A stretch of 64,000 nt of DNA. It comes from Bagarius yarrelli (Eukaryota; Chordata; Actinopteri; Siluriformes; Sisoridae). The DNA is taken from contig VCAZ01000050.1 of assembly GCA_005784505.1 (NCBI GenBank), positions 1-64,000 on the forward strand. Direction: 5' to 3'. The notes below the pieces were generated by a model that saw only the letters and a list, made by a program, of their open reading frames with translations, was not told where the DNA came from and did no database searches. Shown in pieces: positions 1 through 13,820 of this stretch. Each line of letters opens with the position of its first letter. The stretch's first letter is position 1. The translations under genes and the position numbers were made by a program.

Positions 1-494
1 ACACCCACACACCACACACACACACACACACACAATTTGAAGGTTGACAGCTTACCACAGTTTCCTCTTTCCTTGTTACAGAAATCTAGTTCCTATGTTT
101 GTTCCTCTGTGTTACACCAAGTTTTTATTAAAAGCTAAATAAAAAAGTCAAAAATAAGTAAAATACTGATTTTGAAAAAACTTTTTTTCCTCCTTACTTT
201 TTTGAAAAAAAAAAGTTGTCCAATTTATCTGAAAGTTTCTATTATTATTTGTATCGTTTCATATAAAAATACATTTACTTTAACAGCATTCACCAGAAAA
301 CTTGATTCTAAACGACATGAAAAATTGAGCTAATGTCTTAACCAGTTATAGTTCACTAGATTGCAATATAAAGTGCATAGCTAACAAAATTATTTAATTA
401 TTGTTGTGAATAAATTAAACATGTCTGTATGGATTGTAACAAGTCCTATACCACTTTGGGCTTTCTCGTGGTTCTTTGGTTTTTTTCAATCTCC

Positions 495-1015
495 TATAAT
501 CAGGTCAGGGCTGTGTGCTTAGTCCACTGATGTTCACTCTACTGACTCATAACTGTGTATCATTGCACAACTCAAATCACATGCTTAAATGACACCACTG
601 TGTCATTGCCATCATTTATAAGCTAGAATGATTAGTCAGAATACAGAGAAAAGATGCAATGGCTGATGGCTTGGCCAACAACCTGTCAACCGCTGAACAT
701 CTTTATTTTCTTCATAAAAGGAAGCATCAGATTAGTTGTTGTTCATCTCTCTAAAAACCTCACCTGGTCACTCAACACCAGCTTCATCAGCAAGAAAGCC
801 CATTAACGTCTATACTTCCTGCGAAGGCTGAGGAAAGCCCATACCCAGTCATCATCCTGACCATGTTCGACAGCAGCCGCATCACTGCTTGGTTTAGGAA
901 CTGCATCGTTTCATATCGGAAGACCCTGCAGCGGATAGTGAGAACAGCTGTAAAAGATCATCAGAGTTTATCTTCCCTTTATAACAGGCATTTACACCAC
1001 ACATTGCATTAAAGC
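495..1015 (+). mobile_element. Decayed L2-type LINE (reverse transcriptase and C-terminal remnant)
   Basis: Broken reading frames show QGCVLSPLMFTLLTH near 508-552, a reverse-transcriptase block. Further on, WFRNCIVSYRKTLQRIVRTA near 892-950 matches the conserved C-terminal part of fish L2-like elements. Stops and frameshifts between them show it is dead. Confidence 0.7.
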
Positions 1016-1119
1016 ATTGTGGACAACCCCCTCACACCCACTTTTTCCCCTTCGCCATCCAGAAAAAAATGTACCGTGGCATCCGTACTCAAGCCATTAG
1101 TCTACCCAACACCCAGAAG

Positions 1120-2763
1120 ACACACAAACACACTGTAACACAGACTCCTCTGGGGCGAGACGTATAGAACCCAAATGCAGTTTATTTACAATGTGACTAT
1201 GTACAAGAACACCAGACAAACAACAAACATAAACTAAACCTAACTTAACTTGACGGAAAAGGAACAGGATCTCTCCACAGTGGTACATCAACAAACAGTA
1301 AACAATAAAAGACACAAAAGACAGGGCAACCAACACAAAGGCTGTAAATACACAAGGAACTCATTAACAAAAACAAGACACACCTGAGCCAATAAACACC
1401 ACATGACTGACTGAACGAACCAGTGAAAAAAAGACACTAGCATAGCCTGGACACAAAACAATAAACATCAAACAAGAACATGCAAACCTTACATAACCTC
1501 CCTCTGAATGGGCGGCTCCCGATGCCCATACTCTAACTTAAACAACATCCTAAGGAGGGTGGAGGAGTGGAGGTGGTCTAGAGGGTGGGATGGCTGGCCA
1601 GGCCCATGAAGCCTGCAGAACTCCAAACCTTGTTCCACAGGGAGGCTGTGAAACCCTTCATGGCCTGGATGGTAAAGCGGATCATTGTATTATTGCATAT
1701 TATTATTATTATTATTATTATTACTATTATTATTACACACACACACATACACATGCTACCTACACGGCTAAGCCTATGTGACACTTGATCCAGCTTATCG
1801 CCTATATATACGTCCTGGTCCTGCTCCTGCTCCCGGCTCTGCCCTACTCTTACCCCCCAATATTTGGGGATGTTCGGGTAGTGGGTACATGCATGGCGGG
1901 GATGGTGTGAGCAGGCTTGGCAGACATGTTGTAATTAGGGAACCATGGCGGGGCCGCTGGATCTGTGGACCGTGGCGGGAATGGCAGGTCAGTGGGCCAA
2001 GGCGGGACAGGCGGCTCAGTGGACCAAAGCAGGTCAGATGGCATGACCAAAACCAACCCTGACGTGACCAGCATTATGAAAACGAACATGGACACGAAAG
2101 ACATAACAGAAACAGACAAGGCAGGCATAACCAAACTAGATAGATACAAGACAAGCATGAAAAAATTAAACAGAGGCATGACACAATCAGTCTCTTACGC
2201 GGCAAGCATAAAACAAACAGCCTCAGGCATGTGGCAGGCCCCTCTGGCATGGCATCAAGCTCGGTTGGAGGCCCCTCTGGCATGGCATCAGGCTTGGAGT
2301 CTTGAGTAGGCTCCTGATCAGGCTCTTGGGCAGGCTTGGGAGATGGCTACCTCCATTACCAGGAGAGCCACAATGATGGGCATCATCTCTGAGTTCCTTG
2401 GGAGTCCCTTGGAAGTCAAGCTGCCCTAGTCGATCCCATCTGTGCATCGGCCACACTGGACACAAGCCTTGGCTGCAGAGCGGTGGCCATCTTGGAGCTT
2501 GGTAGTGGAGCGGCGACCTTATTGAAGCTGGGCTGTTGAGCAGCGAAATGTGTGGAGTTGCAAAGTTCCTCCTTTGTTATCCCCACAGTAAATGAGGAAC
2601 CACATAGCTGCAACGCATAATCCATGTATTCCTCCAGGGACCAGGGAATTTTTTCACCTGGCATCTTAAACTGAACAGGGTCATTAAGTCTAGGGCGAAA
2701 AATGTCCTTTAGAGCAATGTCATTAAACCCTGTATTCATGGCCACTTGAAAGCTGTTTTGCAC
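1120..2763 (-). mobile_element. Degenerate retroelement with gag-like fragment
   Basis: A 115-codon open stretch on the minus strand (2763-2416) contains FNDIALKDIFRPRL and SLEEYMDYALQLCGSSFTVG. This resembles gag-like capsid sequence of fish LTR elements; the match is from memory and uncertain. The DNA down to about 1120 is repeat-like and low in complexity. A different reading is a non-autonomous element of unknown class. Confidence 0.4.
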
Positions 2764-2789
2764 ATCAATTATAATGCTGCTATTACTTT

Positions 2790-3110
2790 ATTTGCTCAAT
2801 TGTTACTCTGTTTGCATAATATAGATAATAATCTGGTCAACGCTATTAATGTGTCAGTGTAGAATGTTTTGCTGACTGAAGTGTTGTTTATATTGATTAT
2901 TTGCACTGTTTGCAGCTGGTTGCATATTATTCACTTTATTTTGCTAGGGCAGTTTATTCTCTAGTCGTTAGCTCGGTGTCATTTTTTGTTTAGTATAGCT
3001 CTTTGTTGTTAAGTATTTCTATGTTGTTTTATGTAGCACCACCGTTGTTTTCTTTCCTTTACAAAATGACAATAAAAAGCTTTTTGACTTCACTTTTTGA
3101 CTTGTAGTAG
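2790..3110 (+). mobile_element. Retroposon 3' end fragment
   Basis: Rather T-rich sequence ends in ATGACAATAAAAAGCTTTTTGACTT. This resembles the 3' tail shared by several fish LINEs (ACAATAAAG followed by a short simple tail). No coding part remains. Confidence 0.45.
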
Positions 3111-3426
3111 TATCAGGAATAATCCTGCAATAAGCCCCTGTTACCCTGTAAAGAATAATAATACCCACTTTAATTTATTAGGTTTTTTTGTTAACAGCGG
3201 GGTTATTTAAGGCTTTAAGACGTCTTTTTAATAAAATTGCCTGGGGCCTTCTCTCTGGATGTTTGTGTATGAGGCAGATAATGACAGATGGTGAAAGATG
3301 GTGAAAGTTTGGATACTCTCCACACTCGTGTGTGAACATGAAATGGTCGGAAGATGAACAGTATAATGACAAGGGGAAACATTTAAAATCCTATCGCATT
3401 TATGTGTGTGTATATGTCTATATTCC

Positions 3427-3510
3427 TAATCAGGGTCACAGGAATCTGCCAGAGCCTATCCCAGCTGTTATTGGACGAAAAGCAGGGGTACATACTAGAC
3501 AGACTATGTT
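3427..3510 (-). mobile_element. Fragment of the SINE family seen at 17109
   Basis: TCAGGGTCACAGGAATCTGC and the following bases match, in reverse orientation, the 3' part of the 17109-17512 element (GCAAATCCCTGTGACCCCGA). Confidence 0.5.
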
Positions 3511-4239
3511 AGTAGTATTTTTTTTAATGTTTTATGTCATTCCGGTTAAAATAAGTGCATGTAGACTTTTGGATTCATTGCAGTGATACCATTATGAGTT
3601 ACATCATGAATAAAGATCAGTAACCTTCCCCAGCCTGGCGAACCTCCACTACCACCACCGTGCTTGACATCTATGCTTGTATGCTTCATATCTTAATAGT
3701 TCAAAATAGCTTGTTTTTCTTCCTTACACAACTCTCTGACATTTATAGGGGTTATCTTTTTAAACAGCAAAGGAGTTTTAACAGATGAAACCCAGGGGTC
3801 AAACGTAAAGTAAGCATCGAAGCAAAGTTTAAACCATCACTCAAACAAGGCACAGCTGTTCAACACAAAAGTCCAATAATTAGTGGGCTCAAAATTGTGC
3901 CTTATTTTAATCTGTTTAAGTAAACATCAGATCGGTTTGTTTATTTCTTTTTTTTATTTCGAACCCAAATGTCTTCAGTGAATACTGACAATAAAAATTC
4001 ACCACATTCCCTATACTTTTAAAGGGAACTGTTCACACACACACACACACACACACTTACACACACGCATGCACATGCTACCTACACGGTTAAGCCTATG
4101 TGACACCTGATCATTACACCCATTGTCCCTGTTAAGGACAACCCATTCCAGCTTTATTTTTCCCCTGTACTTAGACTAGAATAATAACTCCAATAACCTC
4201 CAATAATCTCAAAAAGGCTTTCCATCAGCTTTTAAAGCA

Positions 4240-4375
4240 GCAAGGGGTCAGGCGCCGATGTCAGGTGAGAAAGCCTGGGGCTCATCTGCATTCCTAAGTT
4301 TATGGTTTAGCATTCCAGGGGCTCATCCCAAAAGTGATAAGTGGAACTGAGGTCAGGGCTCTGTCCTCAAACCTC
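4240..4375. mobile_element. Fragment of a dispersed DNA element
   Basis: The phrases GGCGCCGATGTCAGGTGAGA and GGAACTGAGGTCAGGGCTCT recall widespread fish non-autonomous elements. Family and ends cannot be fixed from this copy. Confidence 0.3.
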
Positions 4376-4490
4376 AACCGCTGCAAATCATCCTACTAGA
4401 TGTTATTCATATATATCTACCTACCGACCTACTATGGCTAGGTAAAAATATTTATACAGCTATAGCTACAATTTTTTTGTACAATAGTGT

Positions 4491-4510
4491 ATCAATATTT
4501 TAACCTACAG

Positions 4511-4575
<65 letters not shown>

Positions 4576-4678
4576 GTCTGTTGGTTTGTACTTCTGTCCA
4601 TCTGCCCGTCTGTCTGTCTGTGGGTCTATACATCTATCCATCCATCCATCCATCCATCCATCCATCCATCCATCTATT
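4491..4678 (+). repeat. Compound tetranucleotide microsatellite (TATC)n then (CATC)n
   Basis: About 20 uninterrupted ATCT units from 4492, a mixed CTGT section, then about nine ATCC units from 4637. Confidence 0.95.
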
Positions 4679-5769
4679 AAAACAGATTTTGCCTGATTCA
4701 GAATAAGTTTTGATCCTTTACTTTTACAGGTTGAAACATATCAAAGTATCTGTCAACCCTAAAACTATTAGAATCACACTGGTACATTGATTGATATAAA
4801 CAGTGTTTAAAACGTGTTTTTAGTGCTCATAAAAACCCAATTATTTATAATTTATATCTTCTTCTAATTGCTTTTGGTAATGGAAGCTGGTATACCACTG
4901 GCATTCACAAACCAAGAACATAGAAATGGATTTTTTTTACCTTATCATTAGTAATCATCTTCAATTGCTATCATTGCTTTAATTTATTATTATTGCTAAT
5001 GATTTTCTCTGTAATCTCAATTTGCATTTTTGAAGCCAAAAAAAAGTCTATATTTCACAAGAGACTGACAGGTTGACTATGTCTTAACCCCAAATAATAA
5101 GTAAAGTAAAGGATGAATGAAATGGGCTTAAAGAAAACTTTGAAATATCTAAGAGTAAAATTATGCAGATCGTACAATGCATAAGATAAAAAAATTTAAG
5201 AAATAAAACATATTTCAATTGCAAAAAAGCTTTGAATCCATTTATTCAATATAATTGGTAACTGGTTAATTAGGATGCGTCTTGATAATAACAATTACCC
5301 TCCAACATAAACTCTAACATTCTAGCAGCAAATAGTTTTCTTTATCTAAAAATATGTAGTCTTCTCTATTAGCAAGCCATAAAACTAAATCTAAAATCTA
5401 TTTATTTGTAGCTTATGTAGCTTAGCTTACGTATTGGTTTCATATGTACTTTTGTAGATAAATAAATAGAAAAGTAAAAAAAAATGGCAGAATAATGAAT
5501 GTAAGACCCATCAACATGATTTATAGACCAAGGATAAAAACATAAACTTGAAGTGATAACATGGCACACAATCACAGAACAGGACTAACAAGAGTAATAG
5601 CTGTCCAAGGGTACAAGACAAAACAGAATGTACAAGTAAAGAAGAAAATTTCCTTTTTAAAATCCTTAACCGTAATATACATAGTCGTCGTTCATTGTAC
5701 GTATATACTAGAACTGTTGTTTTGGAAAGGGCCTTAATAAAAAAGTAATAGCTAAAAATAATACAACCA

Positions 5770-6030
5770 ATACAAAGCCAGAGACGCCCTTATTTTTCCG
5801 CCACGCTTACTTTTGAGACAATGACCGTATGTGTCAGCGACAACTACAGGAGTGGAGGAGGAAGTTGTTTGATACACACTAAGGTTTTATTTAAATATTA
5901 ACATAAACGTTAGTTTCAAGTGTAATTTAAAGATCTATCGATACTTGAGGCTAGAATATCAATACAATATCGTGAAAAAAATATTGCGATAATCAGCCGT
6001 ATCGATATTTTTACACAGCTTTAATATATA
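5770..6030. mobile_element. hAT-like non-autonomous element fragment
   Basis: CGCCCTTATTTTTCCGCCACGCTTAC and the following TATCGATA-rich part match the region at 37550-37740 (CGCCCTTATTATTTCCGCCATGCTT), which includes the fish TTGTGCATTGG-type end. Confidence 0.4.
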
Positions 6031-6439
6031 TTAAACATACAGTATTTATCTGTTTTTAGTGGTGTGCAGTCAGGGTCTTCTCTGCTGCCTAAACACTATC
6101 CGAAGCTTCATTTACAACCTAAATTCTTAAATTTGTGTTATGAAATTGTATTAATTTATTCCGACAGTTTATTCTCTTTATTTCATAGTGTTTTTCTTGG
6201 CTGCACTGCTTCTAGTATGTGTATGTGGATGCTAGATTTTCTAGATCAGATGTCAATTTCTATGTGCTGCCATGTTAATCTTATCTGCTCGGGACCTTTA
6301 GAATTATAGTAGCTGGCTGCCCATGTAACTTAAACTATTTTAGCAGTTGCTCCTAGGCCAGCTAGCTGATACAATAACGTCAGCATTTTTTTCCGTCCTC
6401 TGATTGGTTAATCAGAATAAAACAAGTCCAATTCAGAAC

Positions 6440-6583
6440 CAGAAAGAATTAGAATCAGAAAGAGCTTTATTACCAAGTAGGTTTGCTTTGGTGACAGAAG
6501 CTTCCAGTTGCACATGTTTAAGTAAGATAGTAAGATAGAAATAAAAAAGTAAGAATAAAAAAGAGAGTAAAAGGTTTTAATAT

Positions 6584-6649
<66 letters not shown>

Positions 6650-6895
6650 GAAACATTGCACATTTATATGAAAAATGAATGGAGTATTATTACACAGAAA
6701 AGTACAGTTAGCAAAACCTGTCTGTGCAGTTGAACTAGAATTTTTATGCCCATAATCGCTGACAGAGGTGGAAAACTGTTCACTTGTCTCGGACATCATT
6801 AAAAATATGTTTTCAAGGCGGCCTGTACCGGAAAAAATACATTGTGAGGAAAGTTCGGCTTACCCCAAAGCTAACTAGCTTGTCCTCAGCCCGGG
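6440..6895. mobile_element. Dispersed repeat with (AT)n core, copy 1
   Basis: CAGAAAGAGCTTTATTACCAAGTAGG at the left resembles a fish LINE tail. From CTTCCAGTTGC through the (AT)n tract (6583-6647) to CTAACTAGCTTGTC it is closely similar to 11796-12140 in the same orientation. Confidence 0.75.
6583..6648 (+). repeat. (AT)n microsatellite
   Basis: About 33 uninterrupted AT units inside the dispersed repeat. Confidence 0.95.
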
Positions 6896-9244
6896 AAAGA
6901 GTTTTGGCACTTCCAGGCCAGTGCCGCCGAACAGTAATGCTGGCTTACAGCCTTTAAATATATTATATATTTTATTTATATCTCTATGTTTTTTTGTCAT
7001 GTTATTAGATAAATACTGATTCTAAACTGCTCAGATGATGTATGTGGTACAGTTGTGGTTGTAGTGTAGAGGTTTGGAGTCTTAACAGAGTTTCTTGCTT
7101 TAGTAAAAAAGGTTTTCATCCTCAATACGTTAAATGTCTCTCTGTCTGTAATACCACGCTGTGTTATATTGTGTTTTTGTATAGTATTGATGGTTTCTAT
7201 AATTTGGATATGATATTGGTGGTATTAAGAGGTGTATGGGTCGGGTAAGTTCCCACTGAAGGCCCAGGTACCAAATGCCCCGCTCGCCACTAATCAAATT
7301 CCAAGGTACCTTTGCAAACAATGTATTTAAAACAACGCTGACAAACTGAGCCATGATGGAGTTAAAGTTGTTGATACTGCTTCTTTGAGTAAATGTAGAT
7401 TGGCAAGAAAAGTATGAGAAATGCTTGGGTTGGGTTACCTGCTTATTATACTGTAAAAAGCTGCTTTGTCATGTAGAATTCCTGCCTCTCCCCCTGTCTA
7501 ATTATAATAGCATAAATTCCTTTTAGCAATAACCGGAGTGGTACAGGAAATCTAAATATGTGGAAAAATCCCGGAAATACAATCATTTATTATTAATGAC
7601 AGTAATTGTTTTCTATGTGTTCTGAATGTTTATCTGGTAAACCCCCGATTCTCAGAGGTGGGATTTTGGTTTTAGAGTACCAATAATGTCAATAATTATG
7701 ACCAACATCTTATAATGTTTTTGTGTTTTATGAGCATTATAAACCACAGTAGATTGAGATTTCAAATCATAAGGAATGACAGTGTGATGTACCTAAACCA
7801 GGAAAAAAATAACTGCTCGAATTATTTAGTTAGTTTAGGAATAGCGTTTTTTTCGTATAAGATACTACTGGTCTTAAATCAGCTAAAAGTTCCTAAGCTT
7901 TCTGGTGTATATTCTTCAGGATTTAGATCTTTTTTAGACCAGTTTAAGAGGACAATGTTTTCATGGAGTCTATTATGAGCTCTGATTTGATGATCTTATC
8001 CATCTGAAGAAAACAATCTTCTTGTTTTCGCCAGATAGAAACTGTGACAACTCCAACAGCTAAAAAGAAAATATAAAACAGTGTAGCTACAAATTATACT
8101 TGTTACTACGAAAGGAGTAAGAAAGATTTCCAGTTTCCTTTAAGGGAATGAAACATAATTTACTACATGAAAGAAGATCTGACAAGCAGATATGGAAATA
8201 ATGTTGAAGAATTTACTGGGTAAGATTGCTAGAGGCAAAGACATTAAGCAACTTAGAAGTTTTGACTGTAAAGGACAGGTGTGGCTTCAGCTTGATTAAA
8301 AAAGCTGAGACACTCTCATAGGTAGAACAGGAGTTAAGGAGGGTGAGGTGAAATAAAAAAATAGAGACATTCACTAAACCTTGACAAACAAAGTGTGTTT
8401 TTCTTTTAAGGAATTAAAAAAACAAAAACAAACACAGCACATGACTTGTTACAAAACGCATAATATTTTTAATTACAAGCCCTGAATGTGTCATATGCCG
8501 TCACACTGTATGATTCAAACTTTCCATCACAGATTTGACTAATCAAACGTTTTGTGTCCCAATTTACACATTATTTGGGGCTATAATTTAAATCTGTCAT
8601 CCGGGTTTGTTTTTACTCTACTTTAAAACCTTTTTGTTAATAATTTATAATTTATTGTCATTTGCAAAGTCACCAGTCTGCTAAGTGATTTTTATACAAG
8701 ATTTAGGTGTCTTTAGTCAGTTTAATTAATTAATAACACTTTTGGCGCTGGTTTGGAGAAAGTTAAGTCCTGCATGTGCAACAGTTTTTTTAAAGCAGGA
8801 ATGCTGTGTTTGTGGGTATGTGTGTTTTTCAGTACTGATTTAAGCTAAAGAACCAACTAGTGTGCTACATTTATACAATTGCCTAGACATAACATTAGTT
8901 TATTTTCATCACCTGTGCTCTGTGTTTTAAAAAAAAAAATTAAATCTTTTAATTAAAAATGTTATTGTGAAATGTGTAAAATTAGTTTTGAGCCTTGGCA
9001 AATGTCCTGTATAATATAATATAATATAATACAATAAAAGAAGTATAGTTAAAGTAAATGATAATGGACACAAACCTTAAAAAAGATACTAATAATAAAG
9101 CAGTTGTGGATGTGTCACTAAAAATACTAAGAATATGTGGAAGTGAATGTTAAAATCTACGTTTTATTAGAATGGCTGTGGTGACTGATTCAGTGTATAA
9201 AGGAAACTTCTCAACACAAAAACGCAAATTACAGTGTGCTGAAA

Positions 9245-9562
9245 TGAGTTCATTACCAAGTGTGTTTTCCCCTCTCTACATAACATCTATACCAGGAAAT
9301 ATACTACCAGAGCTGCTAAACTGCTTAAAGGATCCACTTACCCCAGTCTGTTCAGTCTGTTGCAATCCAGGAAGCGCTTCTGTAGTCTAATAGTTAAAGC
9401 TGATAAACCCTAGAGGACGTTCTTCATTTTTAGTCTTCTTCAATCAATCAAACTGACTGTTTTAATGAATGTTTAATATTGTTGTTTCTGATAAAGCTGC
9501 TTTAAAACAACCCTGATTGTTGAAAGCGTTATATAAATAAAGGTCACTTGATTTGACTTCTC
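9245..9562 (+). mobile_element. L2-type LINE 3' end
   Basis: The fragment ends GAAAGCGTTATATAAATAAA followed by GGTCACTTGATTTGACTT, the AATAAA-plus-TTGACT tail typical of fish L2 elements. The preceding frame shows CCNPGSASVV-like C-terminal remnants. Confidence 0.6.
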
Positions 9563-11091
9563 CACATGGGCCACCGAGTCCACCATCCAGATCCTTCAGG
9601 ACTCCATAAACTCCTTTTGTCACTTTGCATTCAATTGACAACACACTTTGCTTTGTACTGTCATATTTACTACATACCTACACATTTCTAAACAAATTCC
9701 TTATTTATTTCTTATTTTTAATTTCATGCAGATTAAGAAGGATTAGACAGGGATTACATCTTAAATTGTATCTTGTATATAACTGTGTATAAAAAACAAA
9801 TACAATCTTGTTGAGGTTATATGGCTGTAAAAGACCGGCCTTCTTTTTATTGGTTGTTCTGAAATAAAGTCACTGTATGTAGATTGGATCGGTGTTTAAA
9901 TAGAGCCCAGTCTGATACTTGATAATTGTATCGAATATACGAAAGTGTAAATTCACTTACAAAATAGGATTATGTAATACTCCAAACTACAAAACCTCTT
10001 TTTGGTTTATGGTATGTAGGTACTGCACATGATAATAGTTACTCAACCCTGTCACCTATATGGTGGATGATATAGAATCCTTTTGAGAAATGTTAGTATT
10101 TGAATAAATGTCTCTACAAATGTCTCCCCACATGTTTGTTCATGTACCACGATAAAACGTAGCACCACATTTAGGGTTGTGGCTGATGGATGCAAAACAT
10201 TTAGTTCCTTACCTACATAAGCTGCTAGGATATTTATAATATTCTGTAAAAATATAAAAAGAACAGCTACAAAAAATACAAACTTTACTTTAAAAACAAT
10301 CAAATTTTAACTTAGTGATTACACTAATTAAAACACTTTAGGGTTTGTTGTTCAGTTCCCTTTTATTTTGTCCAGAATACATCCATATTATATGTTTTCA
10401 GTGCTGAGGTGTGTATTAAACATTTATTATTGTTGAATTGTAATATGATTTTCGAAATCCTTTCCGAGAACAAGGAGTAAATACTGAATACAAATCTTAT
10501 ATTATTTAGAAAAAGGTGGACAATAGGCAACTCGACAGAGCTACAGATGATCAGTGTATCTTTAAAATCAATAATCAAGCTAAATGTTTGTTTATTCTTT
10601 GACATTCGGTGTTGATTCTACTGAGGAATTCTACTTAGTTACATACATATGTTACTGAGAGAGCTACAGTATAGCTCCGGGCCTCTCCCTGAAACTGAGC
10701 TCGTCTAATATATTTAGTGCACTGAAAGGAAGGTAGAGGCCTGTAAATGCAACTGCTTTCACGAAAACAACCACAAAATCCACAGGGCAAGTCTGGAATG
10801 AATTGTCTGTACACTACTACTTGTTGCAGATTATCACACACATTCTCTGTAAGATGAGGCTTCGTCTACCACCTGGAAATGATTAGGATCAAAGAGCTTT
10901 CAGCTCTTTGCTCTAAGTCGTGTGTGACAAATAAGCTGGAGTGAAAATAATTGGATAATGTTTCTACCTGGTCTTAAGCTAGATAAGAAAAGACACATGG
11001 TACAGTGAATTTCTACATCAAATTCCATAGCAGTTTTTTTGAAGATAAATTATGCATTTATGTATTTTAAATGTTTTAAAAGCATCCTTTA

Positions 11092-11097
11092 ACAACA

Positions 11098-11130
<33 letters not shown>
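11092..11130 (+). repeat. (AC)n microsatellite
   Basis: About 18 AC units. Confidence 0.95.
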
Positions 11131-11134
<4 letters not shown>

Positions 11135-11284
11135 AAAACTAAATGAAAGTGCTCTGTACCATCAACATCATAGTCCTCCTGGGGTTTCTAACGCTTGTCC
11201 AAGCACTGAGGTTCGATCCATAATGCGCTCCTTGTGTTGTGGCTATAAACCAAAATGTACTAAGAAACTTATCAGTTTTGGTGC

Positions 11285-11360
11285 CAACATTTACATTTAC
11301 AGCATTTGGCAGACGCCCTTATACAGAGAGACTTACATGTATCTCATTTATACAACTACA
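11285..11360 (-). mobile_element. tRNA-type SINE 3' end fragment
   Basis: CATTTACAGCATTTGGCAGACGCCCTTAT is the reverse complement of the shared SINE tail (CGTCTGCCAAATGCTGTAAATG). Confidence 0.75.
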
Positions 11361-11795
11361 ACAACCCCATTCAGCTCAACTTCAACTACATTAAAACACA
11401 AGTTACACATCAACCATCACAAACACACTGGCATCTTTTTTTATATTCCTGGAGAATTTCTGCAAAATCACATTTTACACACTGAAATACTTTGTAATGC
11501 AGTAACATTTTTCAATACTTTTCAGTATTCCTTCACCACTGTACACAAGTACACGTGTCTATTTCCGTCAAAATTCTAATTGGCTATTGTCTGTGGACAT
11601 CTCATCATAGTTTTTCTTGTTCACCTGTACCTCAGGCTTGCTTATGAGAAATAAAGACAAATTTTTGTTTAAAATTTAAGTGAATGAAAAATGATAACTT
11701 TTTAAATTAGAAATATTGTGAGGTCAGTATATGACATAACAGTATTAACACTGTGGGCAAAATATACTTTGACTTGAACAAACAAACAAACAAAC

Positions 11796-11862
11796 CGCTT
11801 CCAGTTGCGCATTTTAAGTAAGATAGAAATTAAAAAGTAAGAATAAAAAAGAGAGTAAAAGG

Positions 11863-11945
<83 letters not shown>

Positions 11946-12140
11946 TATATATATGAAACATTGCACATTTATATGAAAAATGAATAGAGTATTATTACAG
12001 AGAAAAGTACAGTTAGCAAAACCTGTGGAAAAATTCACTTGTCTCGGACATCATTAAAAATATGTTTTCAAGGCGGCCTGTACCAGAAAAAATACATTGT
12101 AAGGAAAGTCCGGCTTACCCCAAAGCTAACTAGCTTGTCT
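11796..12140. mobile_element. Dispersed repeat with (AT)n core, copy 2
   Basis: Direct second copy of the 6440-6895 element with a longer (AT)n tract (about 11863-11954). The flanks CTTCCAGTTGC and CGGCTTACCCCAAAGCTAAC are nearly identical between copies, with one block (CTGTGCAGTTGAACTAGAAT region) missing here. Confidence 0.75.
11863..11954 (+). repeat. (AT)n microsatellite
   Basis: About 45 AT units with one interruption near the right end. Confidence 0.95.
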
Positions 12141-12311
12141 CAATATCAAAATGAATATATTCTCTATCCTAGTCAAAGTGTGTGTGCATTGCAATTTACT
12201 TCAATCAATGTGCGTGATTCACAAAAGTAGACACTTAGAAATCTCAGTCCTTTTAAATATGTATTTTAATGCTTGTTAATTCCAGAACATGCACAATGGT
12301 ATTTTTGTTAA

Positions 12312-12600
12312 ATATCCATCCATCCATCTATAGTCTATACCTGCTTATTGCTAATCATGGATCTGCTGGAGCCAATCCCAGCTGCAAGTCTATCACTGTG
12401 CCAAACACAGACATACAACCACATACACTCACACTCACTCCTACGGGCAATTTAGAATCACCCATCAATCTAACATACATTGTAACTTACATGTTTTGGA
12501 CTGTAGGGGTAGAAACCCACACAAGCACAGGGAGAACATGCAAACTCCACACAAAGAGACGAACCTGTAACCATCTTGCTGTGAGTTGATAGTGCTATTT
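12312..12600 (-). mobile_element. tRNA-derived SINE, minus-strand copy
   Basis: In reverse this matches the 17109 element: a CAATTTAGAATCACC block, GAGAACATGCAAACTCCACA, and a simple-sequence tail of ATCC units at its left end. It is diverged. Confidence 0.65.
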
Positions 12601-13820
12601 GTTTGTGTGTGATATATGAATGCTGTCATTCCCCATCAGCACCAACTATACATTATATGCTCAAGGTTGAACTATTAAACAGTCGATAATGTCACTTTGA
12701 TAATACAAACTTGAACCTCTAATTCAATCCAAAAAACTTTGGCTAATGTTACTGATACATGTCTTATTCAATTGATTTGATACTGCTTGACTTCGTAATA
12801 CACATTTATAGGATGAAATGATCTATATATATATATTCACATTAAACTTAAAAAAACTCCTAATCACATCTTCATTAACTTTTTTTTCAGGTTCCTCTAG
12901 TACAGTAATTGACGTCCTTCTGTATTGATCCTGTACTAGACTGTTCAGATGTTTTTTTGTTGTTACAGTCCACTGCAAAAATAAACAACAGAACACCTTT
13001 TTAATAATTATTACTAGCACGTTCTACATTACTGATGTATGTTAAACATAAGGAAGGATTTCAGTTTAGATAAGCAGCAAAAGTTGAGCAATATTTATTG
13101 AAACTATGACCATTCTGTCATTTAGTCATGGCGTTTTTTATTTTTTAGTAAGCAGTGATTTAGTGACTCACCAGCAACTATTTGTCAAATTGGGCCTGTT
13201 AACAAAATACTTGAGGGTAGAGGGTAGAAAAACAGATCTTAAGAATTGCAACAAAACAAGGTTTAGGTATAGCAAAAAATTAAGCAAGATACAGGCCAAA
13301 AAAATATGGAGACAATGCTTTCTGTGCAGTTTTGTTCAAACAGGAAATTTTAATAAAATGAAAGTTTCTCTTAAAAGTTTCTTAAATAACCTTATTTGAC
13401 AGCTAAACCACCTGTTTCAGTAGCAAGGGTTAACAGCAGTGTTTTGAATTCCACAGATTCAGCTTCTTTCATCATCGAGAAAATGAGTCATCTCTGCGTG
13501 TTGGGTTTATAGCTCCACTGAGTTTCTTGTGAAACGGTTGTCAGCAGCAGCAGCAGCTTCTTCAATCTATTCTCTGCTGACACTTTACAGAAAGTCAGTG
13601 CGTAATCTGTGGTTGATGGTTTGTCAAGGTTTTCTTTTTCTGCTTTCACATCAGAAGGCAAAATTTGCTTTCAACAGATTAACAGTAAACAATGCAATAT
13701 TTTTCCAGAGCTGTGTAAAAATGTCGTAAAAAATTGTCATGTGATTCTCAAATTGCTCCTTTGTGATTTTATCATTTTTATTTTTTATGAACACTTGAAC
13801 TAAATAAATCACACTAAATG

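Noticed and set aside
11052..11579. 175-codon open frame
   Set aside because: It runs through an (AC)n tract (poly Thr-His) and a SINE tail; no coding signature.
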